A DNA stretch of 21,870 nt from DUZB01 sp964407525 (GTDB lineage: Bacteria > Desulfobacterota > DSM-4660 > Desulfatiglandales > Desulfatiglandaceae), in the NCBI GenBank assembly GCA_964407525.1, contig CAYOWC010000049.1, forward strand, positions 1 through 21,870, in the 5' to 3' direction. Made by a program: the position numbers and the translations under genes. How positions within the stretch are numbered: the first letter of the stretch is position 1; each line of letters begins with the position of its first letter. Below are positions 8,075 to 14,509 of this stretch, in pieces. The notes under the pieces are model-generated. The model saw nothing but the letters and a program-made list of their open reading frames with translations. It did not search any database and was not told where the DNA came from.

Positions 8075-8659
8075 TTAGTATTTGAAATCAACGATGTACC
8101 AATCCGTCTCGAAATCCCAGAGCGAAAGAAAAAAGAAGACGTAATGGAAGTAAAAAGGCAGCCTGATTTTATCCAATTCCGCCATTATGCCGATCTGATA
8201 CCGAGCCCCTTTTTGAAGGTTCATCAAAGAAGTTACTTTATATCCCGCTACTTCCGAAATTATTTTCCGGGCCTTATCAAAATCTTTCACATACACTTCC
8301 TTGCCGTCTTCTGACGACAGTTTCAGTATGTATACATTCTTGAGATTGTCATATTTTATTTCATGACTTATTCGGAGATCTGCAATTTCTTTATCCCACC
8401 AGAGATCTCTTACTTCATCCAGTCTTATGAGGAATGTAAAAACCGTGCTCACCCCGTTATCGATTGCTGTCTTCATATCTTCCGTAAAGCAATCCGTCAC
8501 GGTAAAATATACTAGAAGGTCTTCTCCGGAGTTGGTAACGACAATATCGGTGATTCGTGCTTCTTCAGCCCAGCAAGTTCCTGCCGTATAGAAGGCAAAA
8601 CTGATGAAAATCAGTAAAACCACTATCGATTTCTTTAACGAGACGGAAGTTTTCTTCAT
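8075..8659 (-). CDS. Secreted DUF4390-family protein
   Basis: A 194-residue protein with a clear Sec signal peptide: a lysine-rich N-terminus, hydrophobic core (about 11-26) and cleavage near TCWA|EE (31/32). The mature part is predicted mostly beta, with SLWDFETDW (about 178-186) near the C-terminus, a feature I associate with DUF4390. No enzymatic motif is visible and the family function is unknown. It heads the kinase/LPS operon, downstream of a sigma-70-like promoter, and GGTGA stands a few bases before the ATG. Its consistent place before an NtrY-like kinase suggests a periplasmic input or accessory for that sensor; this is inference. Confidence 0.72.
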   Translation of the reverse strand: MKKTSVSLKKSIVVLLIFISFAFYTAGTCWAEEARITDIVVTNSGEDLLVYFTVTDCFTEDMKTAIDNGVSTVFTFLIRLDEVRDLWWDKEIADLRISHEIKYDNLKNVYILKLSSEDGKEVYVKDFDKARKIISEVAGYKVTSLMNLQKGARYQIGIMAELDKIRLPFYFHYVFFFLSLWDFETDWYIVDFKY

Positions 8660-8730
8660 TCACTTCACCATACGTCTTATTTAACAAAAATATTAGAAGA
8701 CAGTTCATTCTATCAGCTTATTAGACACAG

Positions 8731-8759
8731 ATAATAAAAGAGACCTTCTGAAAATGCAA
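8731..8759 (-). promoter_or_regulatory. Sigma-70-like promoter for the DUF4390-kinase-LPS operon
   Basis: On the minus strand TTGCAT (8754-8759), a 17-bp spacer and TATTAT (8731-8736) form a good -35/-10 pair. Transcription would start near 8724, giving a leader of about 65 nt before the ATG at 8659. It lies just beyond the lpxC terminator, consistent with a new transcription unit. Confidence 0.6.
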
Positions 8760-8807
8760 GGCATATCCCTGAAACCCGGCAATTTGCATTATAGGCCGGG
8801 CATGGGG

Positions 8808-8855
8808 AAAAAAAACCCCATGGCAACCTGGTTCAGATCAGGCTACCACGGGGTT
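8808..8855 (-). terminator. Intrinsic terminator of lpxC
   Basis: The arms 8814-8830 and 8839-8855 form a 17-bp stem with an 8-nt loop. Read on the minus strand all three imperfections become G-U wobbles, while on the plus strand they are A-C mismatches. On the minus strand the stem is followed directly by a U run (8813-8808). Both facts fix the direction: it ends transcription coming from lpxC (stop at 8886). A smaller CCCGGC/GCCGGG hairpin (8775-8800) lies just beyond. Confidence 0.88.
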
Positions 8856-8885
8856 AGAAACAAAAAAAATCAGTAACAGGTATTT

Positions 8886-9815
8886 TCAGGAAAAGGCTGG
8901 TTCCGCAAACCCTAACGTAGGAATCTTCAAGCTGTTTTTTGAATATTCTTCGGCAGTATCAAAAGAAAAAGCCTTCCAGTGCCGTTTAGATTCGATCAGC
9001 TTTCCAAGCATCTGCTGATTCAAGAAATGTCCAGACTTCCTGACGACAAAATGTCCAATAACGGGAGCACGGATAAGCGAAAGGTCCCCAATAAAATCAA
9101 GGATTTTATGCCGTACAAACTCATCTTTAAATCGAAGACCATCTTCATTCAATATTCTGAAATCATCGATCACAACCGCATTATCCAGGGAGCCCCCCCG
9201 CGCAAAGCCATTCGCTTTCAGAGTCTGGACATCCCGTAGGAATCCAAACGTCCTGGCCCGACTTATTTCCCTGACAAAGTCCCCTCCCGAGAAGCACAGT
9301 TCATATTCCTGGTTCCTCAACAGAGGGTGTTTAAAGTCAATCATATAGCTTATTTTCAACTCTTTTGAGGGATGTACCGAGATTGACCTATCGCCATCTT
9401 CAATTTTCAAAGATTTTTTAACAACAATAAAACGCTTAGGCGCTCTCTGTTCCTTGATTCCAGCGCTCTTAAGCAAAAAAACGAACGGCGCCGAACTCCC
9501 ATCCATAATCGGAATTTCCGGACCATCCAACCCTACCAACACATTATCTATTCCCAAACCATAAAAAGCAGCCATCAAGTGCTCGATGGTTCCCACTTTG
9601 CAACCATTTGCACCGATACTCGTGGCAAGCGTGGTATCTTTCACATTTTCAAATCTCGCCTCAACCATGGGACTTCCTGGAAGGTCTAGCCTCATAAATT
9701 TTATTCCAGTACCGCACGGCGCGGGCTTGAGAGACATCTTTACTCTTTCACCGCAATGAAGACCAATTCCTGTACAAGAAACTTCATCGCGTAGTGTACG
9801 TTGTTTAAAATCCAC
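8886..9815 (-). CDS. lpxC: UDP-3-O-acyl-N-acetylglucosamine deacetylase
   Basis: Zinc deacetylase for the committed step of lipid A synthesis, cytosolic. 309 residues. E78 and zinc ligand H79 lie in EHLMAAFYGLG. ARTFGF (187-192), zinc ligands H236 and D240 in HKILDFIGDLSL, and the catalytic histidine H263 in KSGH are present. The start is GTG at 9815 with AAAGGA 7 nt upstream (9823-9828). It is a separate transcription unit: an intrinsic terminator follows the stop, and a 421-bp gap with a sigma-54 promoter precedes the gene. It is therefore uncoupled from the lpxK/waaA operon next door. The C-terminus ends in FAEPAFS, unlike the LA-ending tail used for FtsH degradation in E. coli, so that control cannot be assumed. 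Confidence 0.95.
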   Translation of the reverse strand: MDFKQRTLRDEVSCTGIGLHCGERVKMSLKPAPCGTGIKFMRLDLPGSPMVEARFENVKDTTLATSIGANGCKVGTIEHLMAAFYGLGIDNVLVGLDGPEIPIMDGSSAPFVFLLKSAGIKEQRAPKRFIVVKKSLKIEDGDRSISVHPSKELKISYMIDFKHPLLRNQEYELCFSGGDFVREISRARTFGFLRDVQTLKANGFARGGSLDNAVVIDDFRILNEDGLRFKDEFVRHKILDFIGDLSLIRAPVIGHFVVRKSGHFLNQQMLGKLIESKRHWKAFSFDTAEEYSKNSLKIPTLGFAEPAFS

Positions 9816-9828
9816 AAATATTTCCTTT

Positions 9829-9857
9829 CTATAAGGAGATCATTAATCATTCTCCTT
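9829..9857 (-). promoter_or_regulatory. lpxC leader hairpin with possible 4-codon minigene
   Basis: Just ahead of the lpxC ribosome site the inverted pair AAGGAGA (minus strand, 9857-9851) and TCTCCTT (9839-9833) can form a 7-bp stem. The first arm is a consensus Shine-Dalgarno site, AAGGAG. Eight nt after it is the short frame ATG ATC TCC TTA TAG (9843-9829), whose stop abuts the lpxC Shine-Dalgarno site. The structure is visible; a translational role is speculation. Confidence 0.35.
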
Positions 9858-10005
9858 CTGACAAAAACCATTTCATAAACCGATTTTCCTGCTCGACTAC
9901 TCAGCCCTTTAAAAAACCCGACCCAACCTGAAAAACCGTTGTATTTTATCAGAAGGAGCGACACTTCCCGAATCCGCTCTGCAGAAAAGCATTTCCCATT
10001 TTTAA

Positions 10006-10021
10006 TGCAAATGTCGTGCCA
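10006..10021 (-). promoter_or_regulatory. Sigma-54 (RpoN) -24/-12 promoter upstream of lpxC
   Basis: The minus strand reads TGGCACGACATTTGCA, matching the sigma-54 consensus TGGCACG-N4-TTGCW at every fixed position, with GG and GC exactly 10 nt apart. Transcription would start near 9995 and give a leader of about 180 nt to the GTG of lpxC. No other convincing gene lies between. A weaker extended -10 (TGATAAAAT, near 9951) could add a sigma-70 start. Confidence 0.78.
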
Positions 10022-10069
10022 CACAACCCAATATGCACTTGAATTACATGAAACAATGGATATCCTCTT

Positions 10070-10089
10070 GATAAATCTGGGTTTTTATC
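10070..10089. promoter_or_regulatory. Inverted repeat GATAAA-N8-TTTATC, possible activator site
   Basis: The half-sites GATAAA (10070-10075) and TTTATC (10084-10089) form a perfect 6-bp inverted repeat about 65 bp upstream of the sigma-54 promoter. It shares the GATAA/TTATC core with a second inverted repeat at 10159-10173. Binding by an enhancer-binding protein is inferred. Confidence 0.4.
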
Positions 10090-10158
10090 CGGGACTCCCT
10101 CTTCGAACAAAACAGAATAAATTTTTCTAGGGGAAAACTGTGGCAAAAAAAACACAGC

Positions 10159-10173
10159 GATAAGAATCTTATC
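10159..10173. promoter_or_regulatory. Palindrome GATAAGATTCTTATC, possible upstream activator site
   Basis: A 15-bp palindrome, perfect but for its central base, about 150 bp upstream of the sigma-54 promoter. That distance is typical for enhancer-binding-protein sites. It is also 64 bp after the M23 gene stop. On the minus strand it precedes a run of eight T (10152-10145) by 6 nt, so a weak terminator for the M23 gene is the alternative reading. Confidence 0.4.
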
Positions 10174-10236
10174 CAGACAGGCGGTTTCCCTGTTTCTTGA
10201 AAACAAAAACCTTTGAGTTCAAAATTAAGCGTTCAC

Positions 10237-11160
10237 TCAACGAATGCCGTAAATGCCATCCAGCAATCTTACCGGATCGACCGCCGTGGTACCAACACTC
10301 ACACCCCAGTGAAGATGCGGACCGGTTGCTCGACCCGTTTTTCCAACATGCGCAACTGTTTGACCCTTTTGAACCCGTTCGCCTTTCTGAACAACAACGC
10401 GGTCCAGATGAATAAAAACCGATTGAACCCCAAGACCGTGATCAATCATCAAAACATTTCCCATGAGAACCATTCCCGTTGCCGTCAGACTGACAATTCC
10501 ATCAGCCGGACTGAAAACTGAAGCGCCTTCTACTGCGGCAAAATCCACCCCGCGATGGGGAGACCTGGAACGGCCGTTGAGAATGCGAAGACTCCCGAAA
10601 TCGCTTGTTTTGGCGCCCTCTACAGGAGTAGAAAAGCCATCTTTCAAGAACAATGGATCAGAATAGGACGTCCCCGCTCTACAGTCACGAATACGTTGAT
10701 TGTCTTTCTGTATTTTTTTTCTTGCTGCCAAAGGAGGTTCGACATATTGATTCGAAAGCCCATCAATGCGTTGGACAGACCAGGGATGTGCCATAATCAG
10801 GACAACCTCTGATACCTTTTTTCCCCCATCTGTTGCCAGAACGATCAGATTCTTCTTTCTGTCGCGCGAGACCCCCACGGCAAAATATCCTTTTGAACTC
10901 ACCGTTACGGCTTTCCCATCCACGAAAACCGCTGCCGGGGGCTTACACTGCCCCACAAAAATATCGCCCTGGTAGGCGCGGCCAGGCAGAGTCAACTGCA
11001 CACTCCAACAAAAAGTCGGCAGAGCCAAAATCAACCACATGGCAGCGACAGTCCAAATCCCAGTCACCGTACTGGACCTTCCGCCCGCAAATCCTTTTAA
11101 GGTTTTCGGCTTCATTTTGATCATAAAAAAGCTGTATCTCTTAACTCGATTGGCCCACAT
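10237..11160 (-). CDS. M23 (LytM/LysM-partner) peptidase
   Basis: A secreted or membrane-anchored zinc endopeptidase that would cut peptidoglycan cross-links in the periplasm. 307 residues. A hydrophobic segment at about 35-52 ends near CWS|VQ, compatible with a signal peptide or N-anchor. A beta-rich N-terminal domain (about 54-125) precedes the LytM domain (about 175-300). Zinc ligands are present: H202 and D206 in HRGVDFAA and H284 in PHLHWG, with H251 and H282 as further active-site histidines. The start overlaps the LysM amidase by 20 bp. Internal ATGs at 11124 and 11115 would give a more usual signal peptide and none has a strong ribosome site, so the exact start is uncertain. It pairs logically with the amidase: one cleaves peptide cross-links, the other releases stem peptides. 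Confidence 0.88.
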   Translation of the reverse strand: MWANRVKRYSFFMIKMKPKTLKGFAGGRSSTVTGIWTVAAMWLILALPTFCWSVQLTLPGRAYQGDIFVGQCKPPAAVFVDGKAVTVSSKGYFAVGVSRDRKKNLIVLATDGGKKVSEVVLIMAHPWSVQRIDGLSNQYVEPPLAARKKIQKDNQRIRDCRAGTSYSDPLFLKDGFSTPVEGAKTSDFGSLRILNGRSRSPHRGVDFAAVEGASVFSPADGIVSLTATGMVLMGNVLMIDHGLGVQSVFIHLDRVVVQKGERVQKGQTVAHVGKTGRATGPHLHWGVSVGTTAVDPVRLLDGIYGIR

Positions 11161-13330
11161 AATTCAAAATTCCCTGGACAACTTTTTCCGCATCACGTTG
11201 CCGCAATTCTTCGAAACGCAACGCCCAGGCATGGTCCGTGTATGCCAGATTTCGAAGCTCCAAAAGAACTTTCACATGCGCGGGATTGTTTCTCAAAACC
11301 GCGAGATTCTGCCCCCGGGTATATGCACCAGCTCCGAGCGCTGAAAGAATAGCCTGAGAAAAATTTCGTGAAGGCACGTCTATCCTGCGACTTCTTCTGT
11401 TCTCGTAGTATAAAACCAGAGGGGCTTCAGGTGATCTGTGGTCAATATCAGCGTGAAAAGAAAGGAATATACGCCGTTTCTTCGGGACATTTTTAAAAAC
11501 CTTTCTGGAAATAGCGACACGCTGAGAGAGGTTGCCGTTTCGACCTCCATTTGGCCAGTGAGAACGCTTATTTCCACGGTTATAACTCGCGCTGTTATAG
11601 ACCTCATTTTTTTCATTGACGAATGTATGCTCAATAAGGCTGGAACCACGAATGAGATGATTAGGGCTGAGTAGAGTCATGGCGACACGAGCGCCATGCA
11701 TGCGCAACATAACATAAACTCTAAGGGCCACATCGTAAACATATTCATCTTCTACCACATAGGCTCTGTTGCCGTTCTCATCAACATGCTCAACTACAGC
11801 TCCGGGGTCCAGTCCTCCATGGCCGGGGTCCAATACAAAATGCCACCCTTTGAGGACCTTGCTCAACTGCCCCATTCTCCCAATCGCCTGGTCAAACGAA
11901 CTCCACAACTTTGTCGCCTGCTGGTAGCTTCTGCGAAGAGACAGGGAGGACCCTTCATAATAGAAAGCCGTCTTCTGTAGAACTGCAGTCGGGCGTTTGC
12001 CGTAGTAAGGCCCGTTTTCATCCGGGATCCGCTGAAGACCTCTCACCTTCATGAGTTTATCCCACCTCATTTCACCAATAGCCGTCGACTCGTAGCTTTT
12101 GCGAAGAATAGGATTCACTTTCAGTTTCTGGCCGGGATAAATTACAGAGGAGCGCAACCCGTTCAACTGTTTCAGTTCTGAAACACTCATCTGGTGCAGG
12201 CGCGCAATCCTGCTCAGATAATCTCCCCGCTTGACCGTATATGCGTCTACGGAAACCGGCAGCCTCCTTCCCAGCTGTAATTCCTGGCCAGGATAGATCC
12301 GATCCTTAGTCAGACCGTTAAGTTCTTTCAGTTCCTTCACAGCCATGCCATAAGCGCGGGCAATTTCCCAAAGGGAATCTCCTCGCTCCACCATATGAAT
12401 ATGAGAAGGAGTTGTCTTGAGTCGCAATTTCTGTCCCACAAGGATTTTGCTGCCTTCAATGCCATTGATGCGAACCAGATCCTGCAGTTTCATTTGATAT
12501 TTCAAAGCAATGGTAGACAGATTTTCACCAGCACGAACAACATGGACCGCTTCGTCAAGGGATGACGGTCGAAGCTGCAACTTCTGTCCGGGGTGAATCC
12601 GGTCACTTTTTAAATGGTTTAATCGCCGAAGGAGATTTAGGCCAACACTGAATCGTTGAGCAATTACAGAAAGGCTGTCTCCTTTTTTCACTACATACTC
12701 AAAAGGTTCATCGTCAGATTCCACTCTTTTCGACATTTCCCCCACCTTCAGCTTCATGCCTGGTCGAATCCCACTGGTTTTCAGTCCATTCATCTCCTTC
12801 AGTTCTAAAACACTGAGATCATAAGCTCGTGCAATATCCCAGAGCGTATCGCCTTTCCTCACCACATGGGTCGAAGAGCCACGCTGTCCTTCTTCGATTG
12901 GATTGATTCTGAGCTTCTGACCCGTGTAGATACGACCTTTTGTGATATGATTCAAGTGGCGGAGACTCGAAAGAGAAACACCAAACCAAAGGGCAATCTC
13001 AGAGAGCGTATCACCGCTTTTGACCACATAATAGGTAGTCCGGGAATTCGGTGATAGAAGAAGTTTCTGGCCTGTAAGGATTTTGTGCCCACGAATATTG
13101 TTCCACCGGCGCAATTGTTCCACTGAAATCCTGTGGGCCAAGGCAATCTCGCTCAGGGTATCTCCACTCTTCACGGTATAGGTGGATGGAACTCCTGCAT
13201 ACACTGCTCCACCGTTTATAATAGTGAACAGAAAAAGAACAAGAGTAGCATAAAACACGGACAAGTAAGGAAGAGCCGCGAGATGTGATCTTTTTTTCTT
13301 AAAAAGGCGGGTACTCGAAAACATGCACAC
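11141..13330 (-). CDS. Seven-LysM N-acetylmuramoyl-L-alanine amidase (Amidase_3)
   Basis: A 729-residue secreted zinc amidase that cleaves the bond between N-acetylmuramic acid and L-alanine. A basic N-terminus and hydrophobic segment (about 19-45) act as signal or anchor. Seven LysM peptidoglycan-binding repeats follow at about 50-93, 99-143, 154-196, 210-254, 262-305, 311-353 and 363-405. The Amidase_3 domain (about 497-722) has zinc ligands H504 (DPGHGG), E527 and H626 (SFHAD), with catalytic E691 in LLELRNL. Between E527 and H626 there is a longer than usual insertion (about 550-600). Repeats 2 and 4, and 3 and 6, resemble each other most, suggesting block duplication. The annotated start is GTG at 13330; ATG at 13324 is equally possible, with no clear ribosome site for either. 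It leads a two-gene unit with the M23 peptidase. Confidence 0.93.
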   Translation of the reverse strand: MCMFSSTRLFKKKRSHLAALPYLSVFYATLVLFLFTIINGGAVYAGVPSTYTVKSGDTLSEIALAHRISVEQLRRWNNIRGHKILTGQKLLLSPNSRTTYYVVKSGDTLSEIALWFGVSLSSLRHLNHITKGRIYTGQKLRINPIEEGQRGSSTHVVRKGDTLWDIARAYDLSVLELKEMNGLKTSGIRPGMKLKVGEMSKRVESDDEPFEYVVKKGDSLSVIAQRFSVGLNLLRRLNHLKSDRIHPGQKLQLRPSSLDEAVHVVRAGENLSTIALKYQMKLQDLVRINGIEGSKILVGQKLRLKTTPSHIHMVERGDSLWEIARAYGMAVKELKELNGLTKDRIYPGQELQLGRRLPVSVDAYTVKRGDYLSRIARLHQMSVSELKQLNGLRSSVIYPGQKLKVNPILRKSYESTAIGEMRWDKLMKVRGLQRIPDENGPYYGKRPTAVLQKTAFYYEGSSLSLRRSYQQATKLWSSFDQAIGRMGQLSKVLKGWHFVLDPGHGGLDPGAVVEHVDENGNRAYVVEDEYVYDVALRVYVMLRMHGARVAMTLLSPNHLIRGSSLIEHTFVNEKNEVYNSASYNRGNKRSHWPNGGRNGNLSQRVAISRKVFKNVPKKRRIFLSFHADIDHRSPEAPLVLYYENRRSRRIDVPSRNFSQAILSALGAGAYTRGQNLAVLRNNPAHVKVLLELRNLAYTDHAWALRFEELRQRDAEKVVQGILNYVGQSS

Positions 13331-13431
13331 ATCATTATCAGATTCTCCCGGGAATGAAAACCCTCAATACATTTTTCCAGCTCTTTCGAAAAAAACCCAT
13401 AATGAAAATGCTTCGCCATGTTTGTTTTTCC

Positions 13432-13460
13432 TTGACATTATACGGAAATTTTCCTAATTT
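13432..13460 (+). promoter_or_regulatory. Possible promoter for the HD-domain gene
   Basis: TTGACA (13432-13437), 17 bp, then TAATTT (13455-13460). The -35 is perfect and the -10 poor. It overlaps a TATAAT on the opposite strand (13437-13442) that faces the amidase gene but has no -35 partner. An inverted repeat TTGTTA-N8-TAACAA (13505-13524) lies downstream. This 277-bp divergent gap holds no other gene. Confidence 0.35.
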
Positions 13461-13607
13461 TTATTTATAGATAATAATTAGTTACCCTATCTCTTTTCTC
13501 CTATTTGTTATTAAAGTTTAACAATGCCACCCACAGTTTAATGAGCACGGCTTGAAGATACTATACAATTAAGGCGGTCCCCCCTCATGATCTAAAAAGG
13601 AGCCCCA

Positions 13608-14453
13608 ATGCGATTGAATTTTAGATTCCTCATGATTGAAGAATTTGCTGATCGTCTTGAAGTCGAATTCAAGAGAGCCTACGGCACCCTTGATGCCGGG
13701 TACAGTGGATTCATTGCCTGGGTGGCACGTTTCGCGCTCGAAAACATTGCCAATTCAGACATGCTTTATCACGATATGGAACACACAATGCTGGTTACCA
13801 CGGTCGGTCAGGAAATCCTGATTGGCAAGCATCTTAAAGATGGGGGTGTAACTCCCCGTAATTGGGTAAATACAATCACAGCCCTGCTGTGTCATGACAT
13901 CGGATATGTAAGTGATATTTGCAGGAGAGATGAAAAAGGAATCTGTGCAACGGGAATTGATGACAACGTCGTGGAACTTCCCCCGGGCAGCACAGATGCA
14001 GCACTAACCCCTTATCATGTAGACAGAGGAAAGCTGATCGTTCGTGAAAGATTTACCGGTAAAATGCTTGTGGATATTATAGACGTGGATCTCGTCTGTT
14101 CCTACATCGAAATGACACGGTTCCCTCCTCCCGAAGATCCGGCATATAAAAACACAGCAAACTTTGCAGGACTCGTTCGTGCGGCTGATTTCATTGGTCA
14201 GCTTGGCGATCCCGACTATATCAGAAAAATTCCGGCACTCTTTTACGAATTTGAACAGTTCGGCGCCAATGAAAAAATCGGGTACAAAAACCCGGAAGAC
14301 ATGCGCAAGGGATATGCCGGATTTTTTTGGAATGTGGTAAGACCTTTTATCGGTGATGCGGTAAGGTATCTTAACGTAACCCAGGATGGCAAACACTGGG
14401 TAGCGGGATTATACTCGCATGTTTTCTCAGCGGAGCACTCCACACAGATTTAA
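13608..14453 (+). CDS. Stand-alone HD-domain metal-dependent phosphohydrolase
   Basis: A 281-residue soluble HD-superfamily protein and the only plus-strand gene here. The metal site is complete: H55 and H59 in YHDMEHT, the HD pair H96-D97 in CHDIGY, H137, and D194 in RAADFIGQL. The YHxxxHT form recalls class I cyclic-nucleotide phosphodiesterases, and the block around VGQEIL-GKHL with CHDIGY resembles the 'Npun_R2479' HD metalloprotein family as I recall it. No signal peptide, membrane segment or partner domain is present. AAGGAG stands 5 nt before the ATG. No neighbour suggests a substrate. A cyclic nucleotide or nucleotide phosphate is likely from the superfamily; the actual substrate is unknown. 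Confidence 0.8.
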   Translation: MRLNFRFLMIEEFADRLEVEFKRAYGTLDAGYSGFIAWVARFALENIANSDMLYHDMEHTMLVTTVGQEILIGKHLKDGGVTPRNWVNTITALLCHDIGYVSDICRRDEKGICATGIDDNVVELPPGSTDAALTPYHVDRGKLIVRERFTGKMLVDIIDVDLVCSYIEMTRFPPPEDPAYKNTANFAGLVRAADFIGQLGDPDYIRKIPALFYEFEQFGANEKIGYKNPEDMRKGYAGFFWNVVRPFIGDAVRYLNVTQDGKHWVAGLYSHVFSAEHSTQI

Positions 14454-14509
14454 GGGCACACCCAACTTACTGAGTGAGCCCAAAGAGAAAACTGCTAATC
14501 AAGTTTTCT
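14454..14509. terminator. Inverted repeats between convergent genes
   Basis: Two hairpins occupy the convergent junction of the HD gene and the ligase. GGGCACAC...GTGAGCCC (14453-14480) has an 8-bp stem with one mismatch. AGAAAACT-N8-AGTTTTCT (14486-14509) has a perfect 8-bp stem that spans the ligase stop codon. Neither has a strong U run, so bidirectional termination is plausible but not certain. Confidence 0.4.

Noticed and set aside
8788..8793. TATAAT on the minus strand between lpxC and the DUF4390 gene
   Set aside because: It lies inside a small hairpin loop just after the lpxC terminator and has no -35 match at 16-18 bp. The TTGCAT-17-TATTAT pair is better.
9740..10024. 94-codon open frame on the minus strand overlapping the start of lpxC
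   Set aside because: It lies across the sigma-54 promoter and runs out of frame into lpxC. No domain or ribosome site for its first codon was seen.
9949..10206. 85-codon open frame on the minus strand between the M23 gene and lpxC
   Set aside because: It spans the sigma-54 promoter and both inverted repeats and has no recognisable domain, so a regulatory region explains the sequence better.
11380..11649. Possible frameshifted second gene inside the LysM amidase
   Set aside because: The main frame keeps all amidase motifs on both sides of the region, so the second frame is a shadow.
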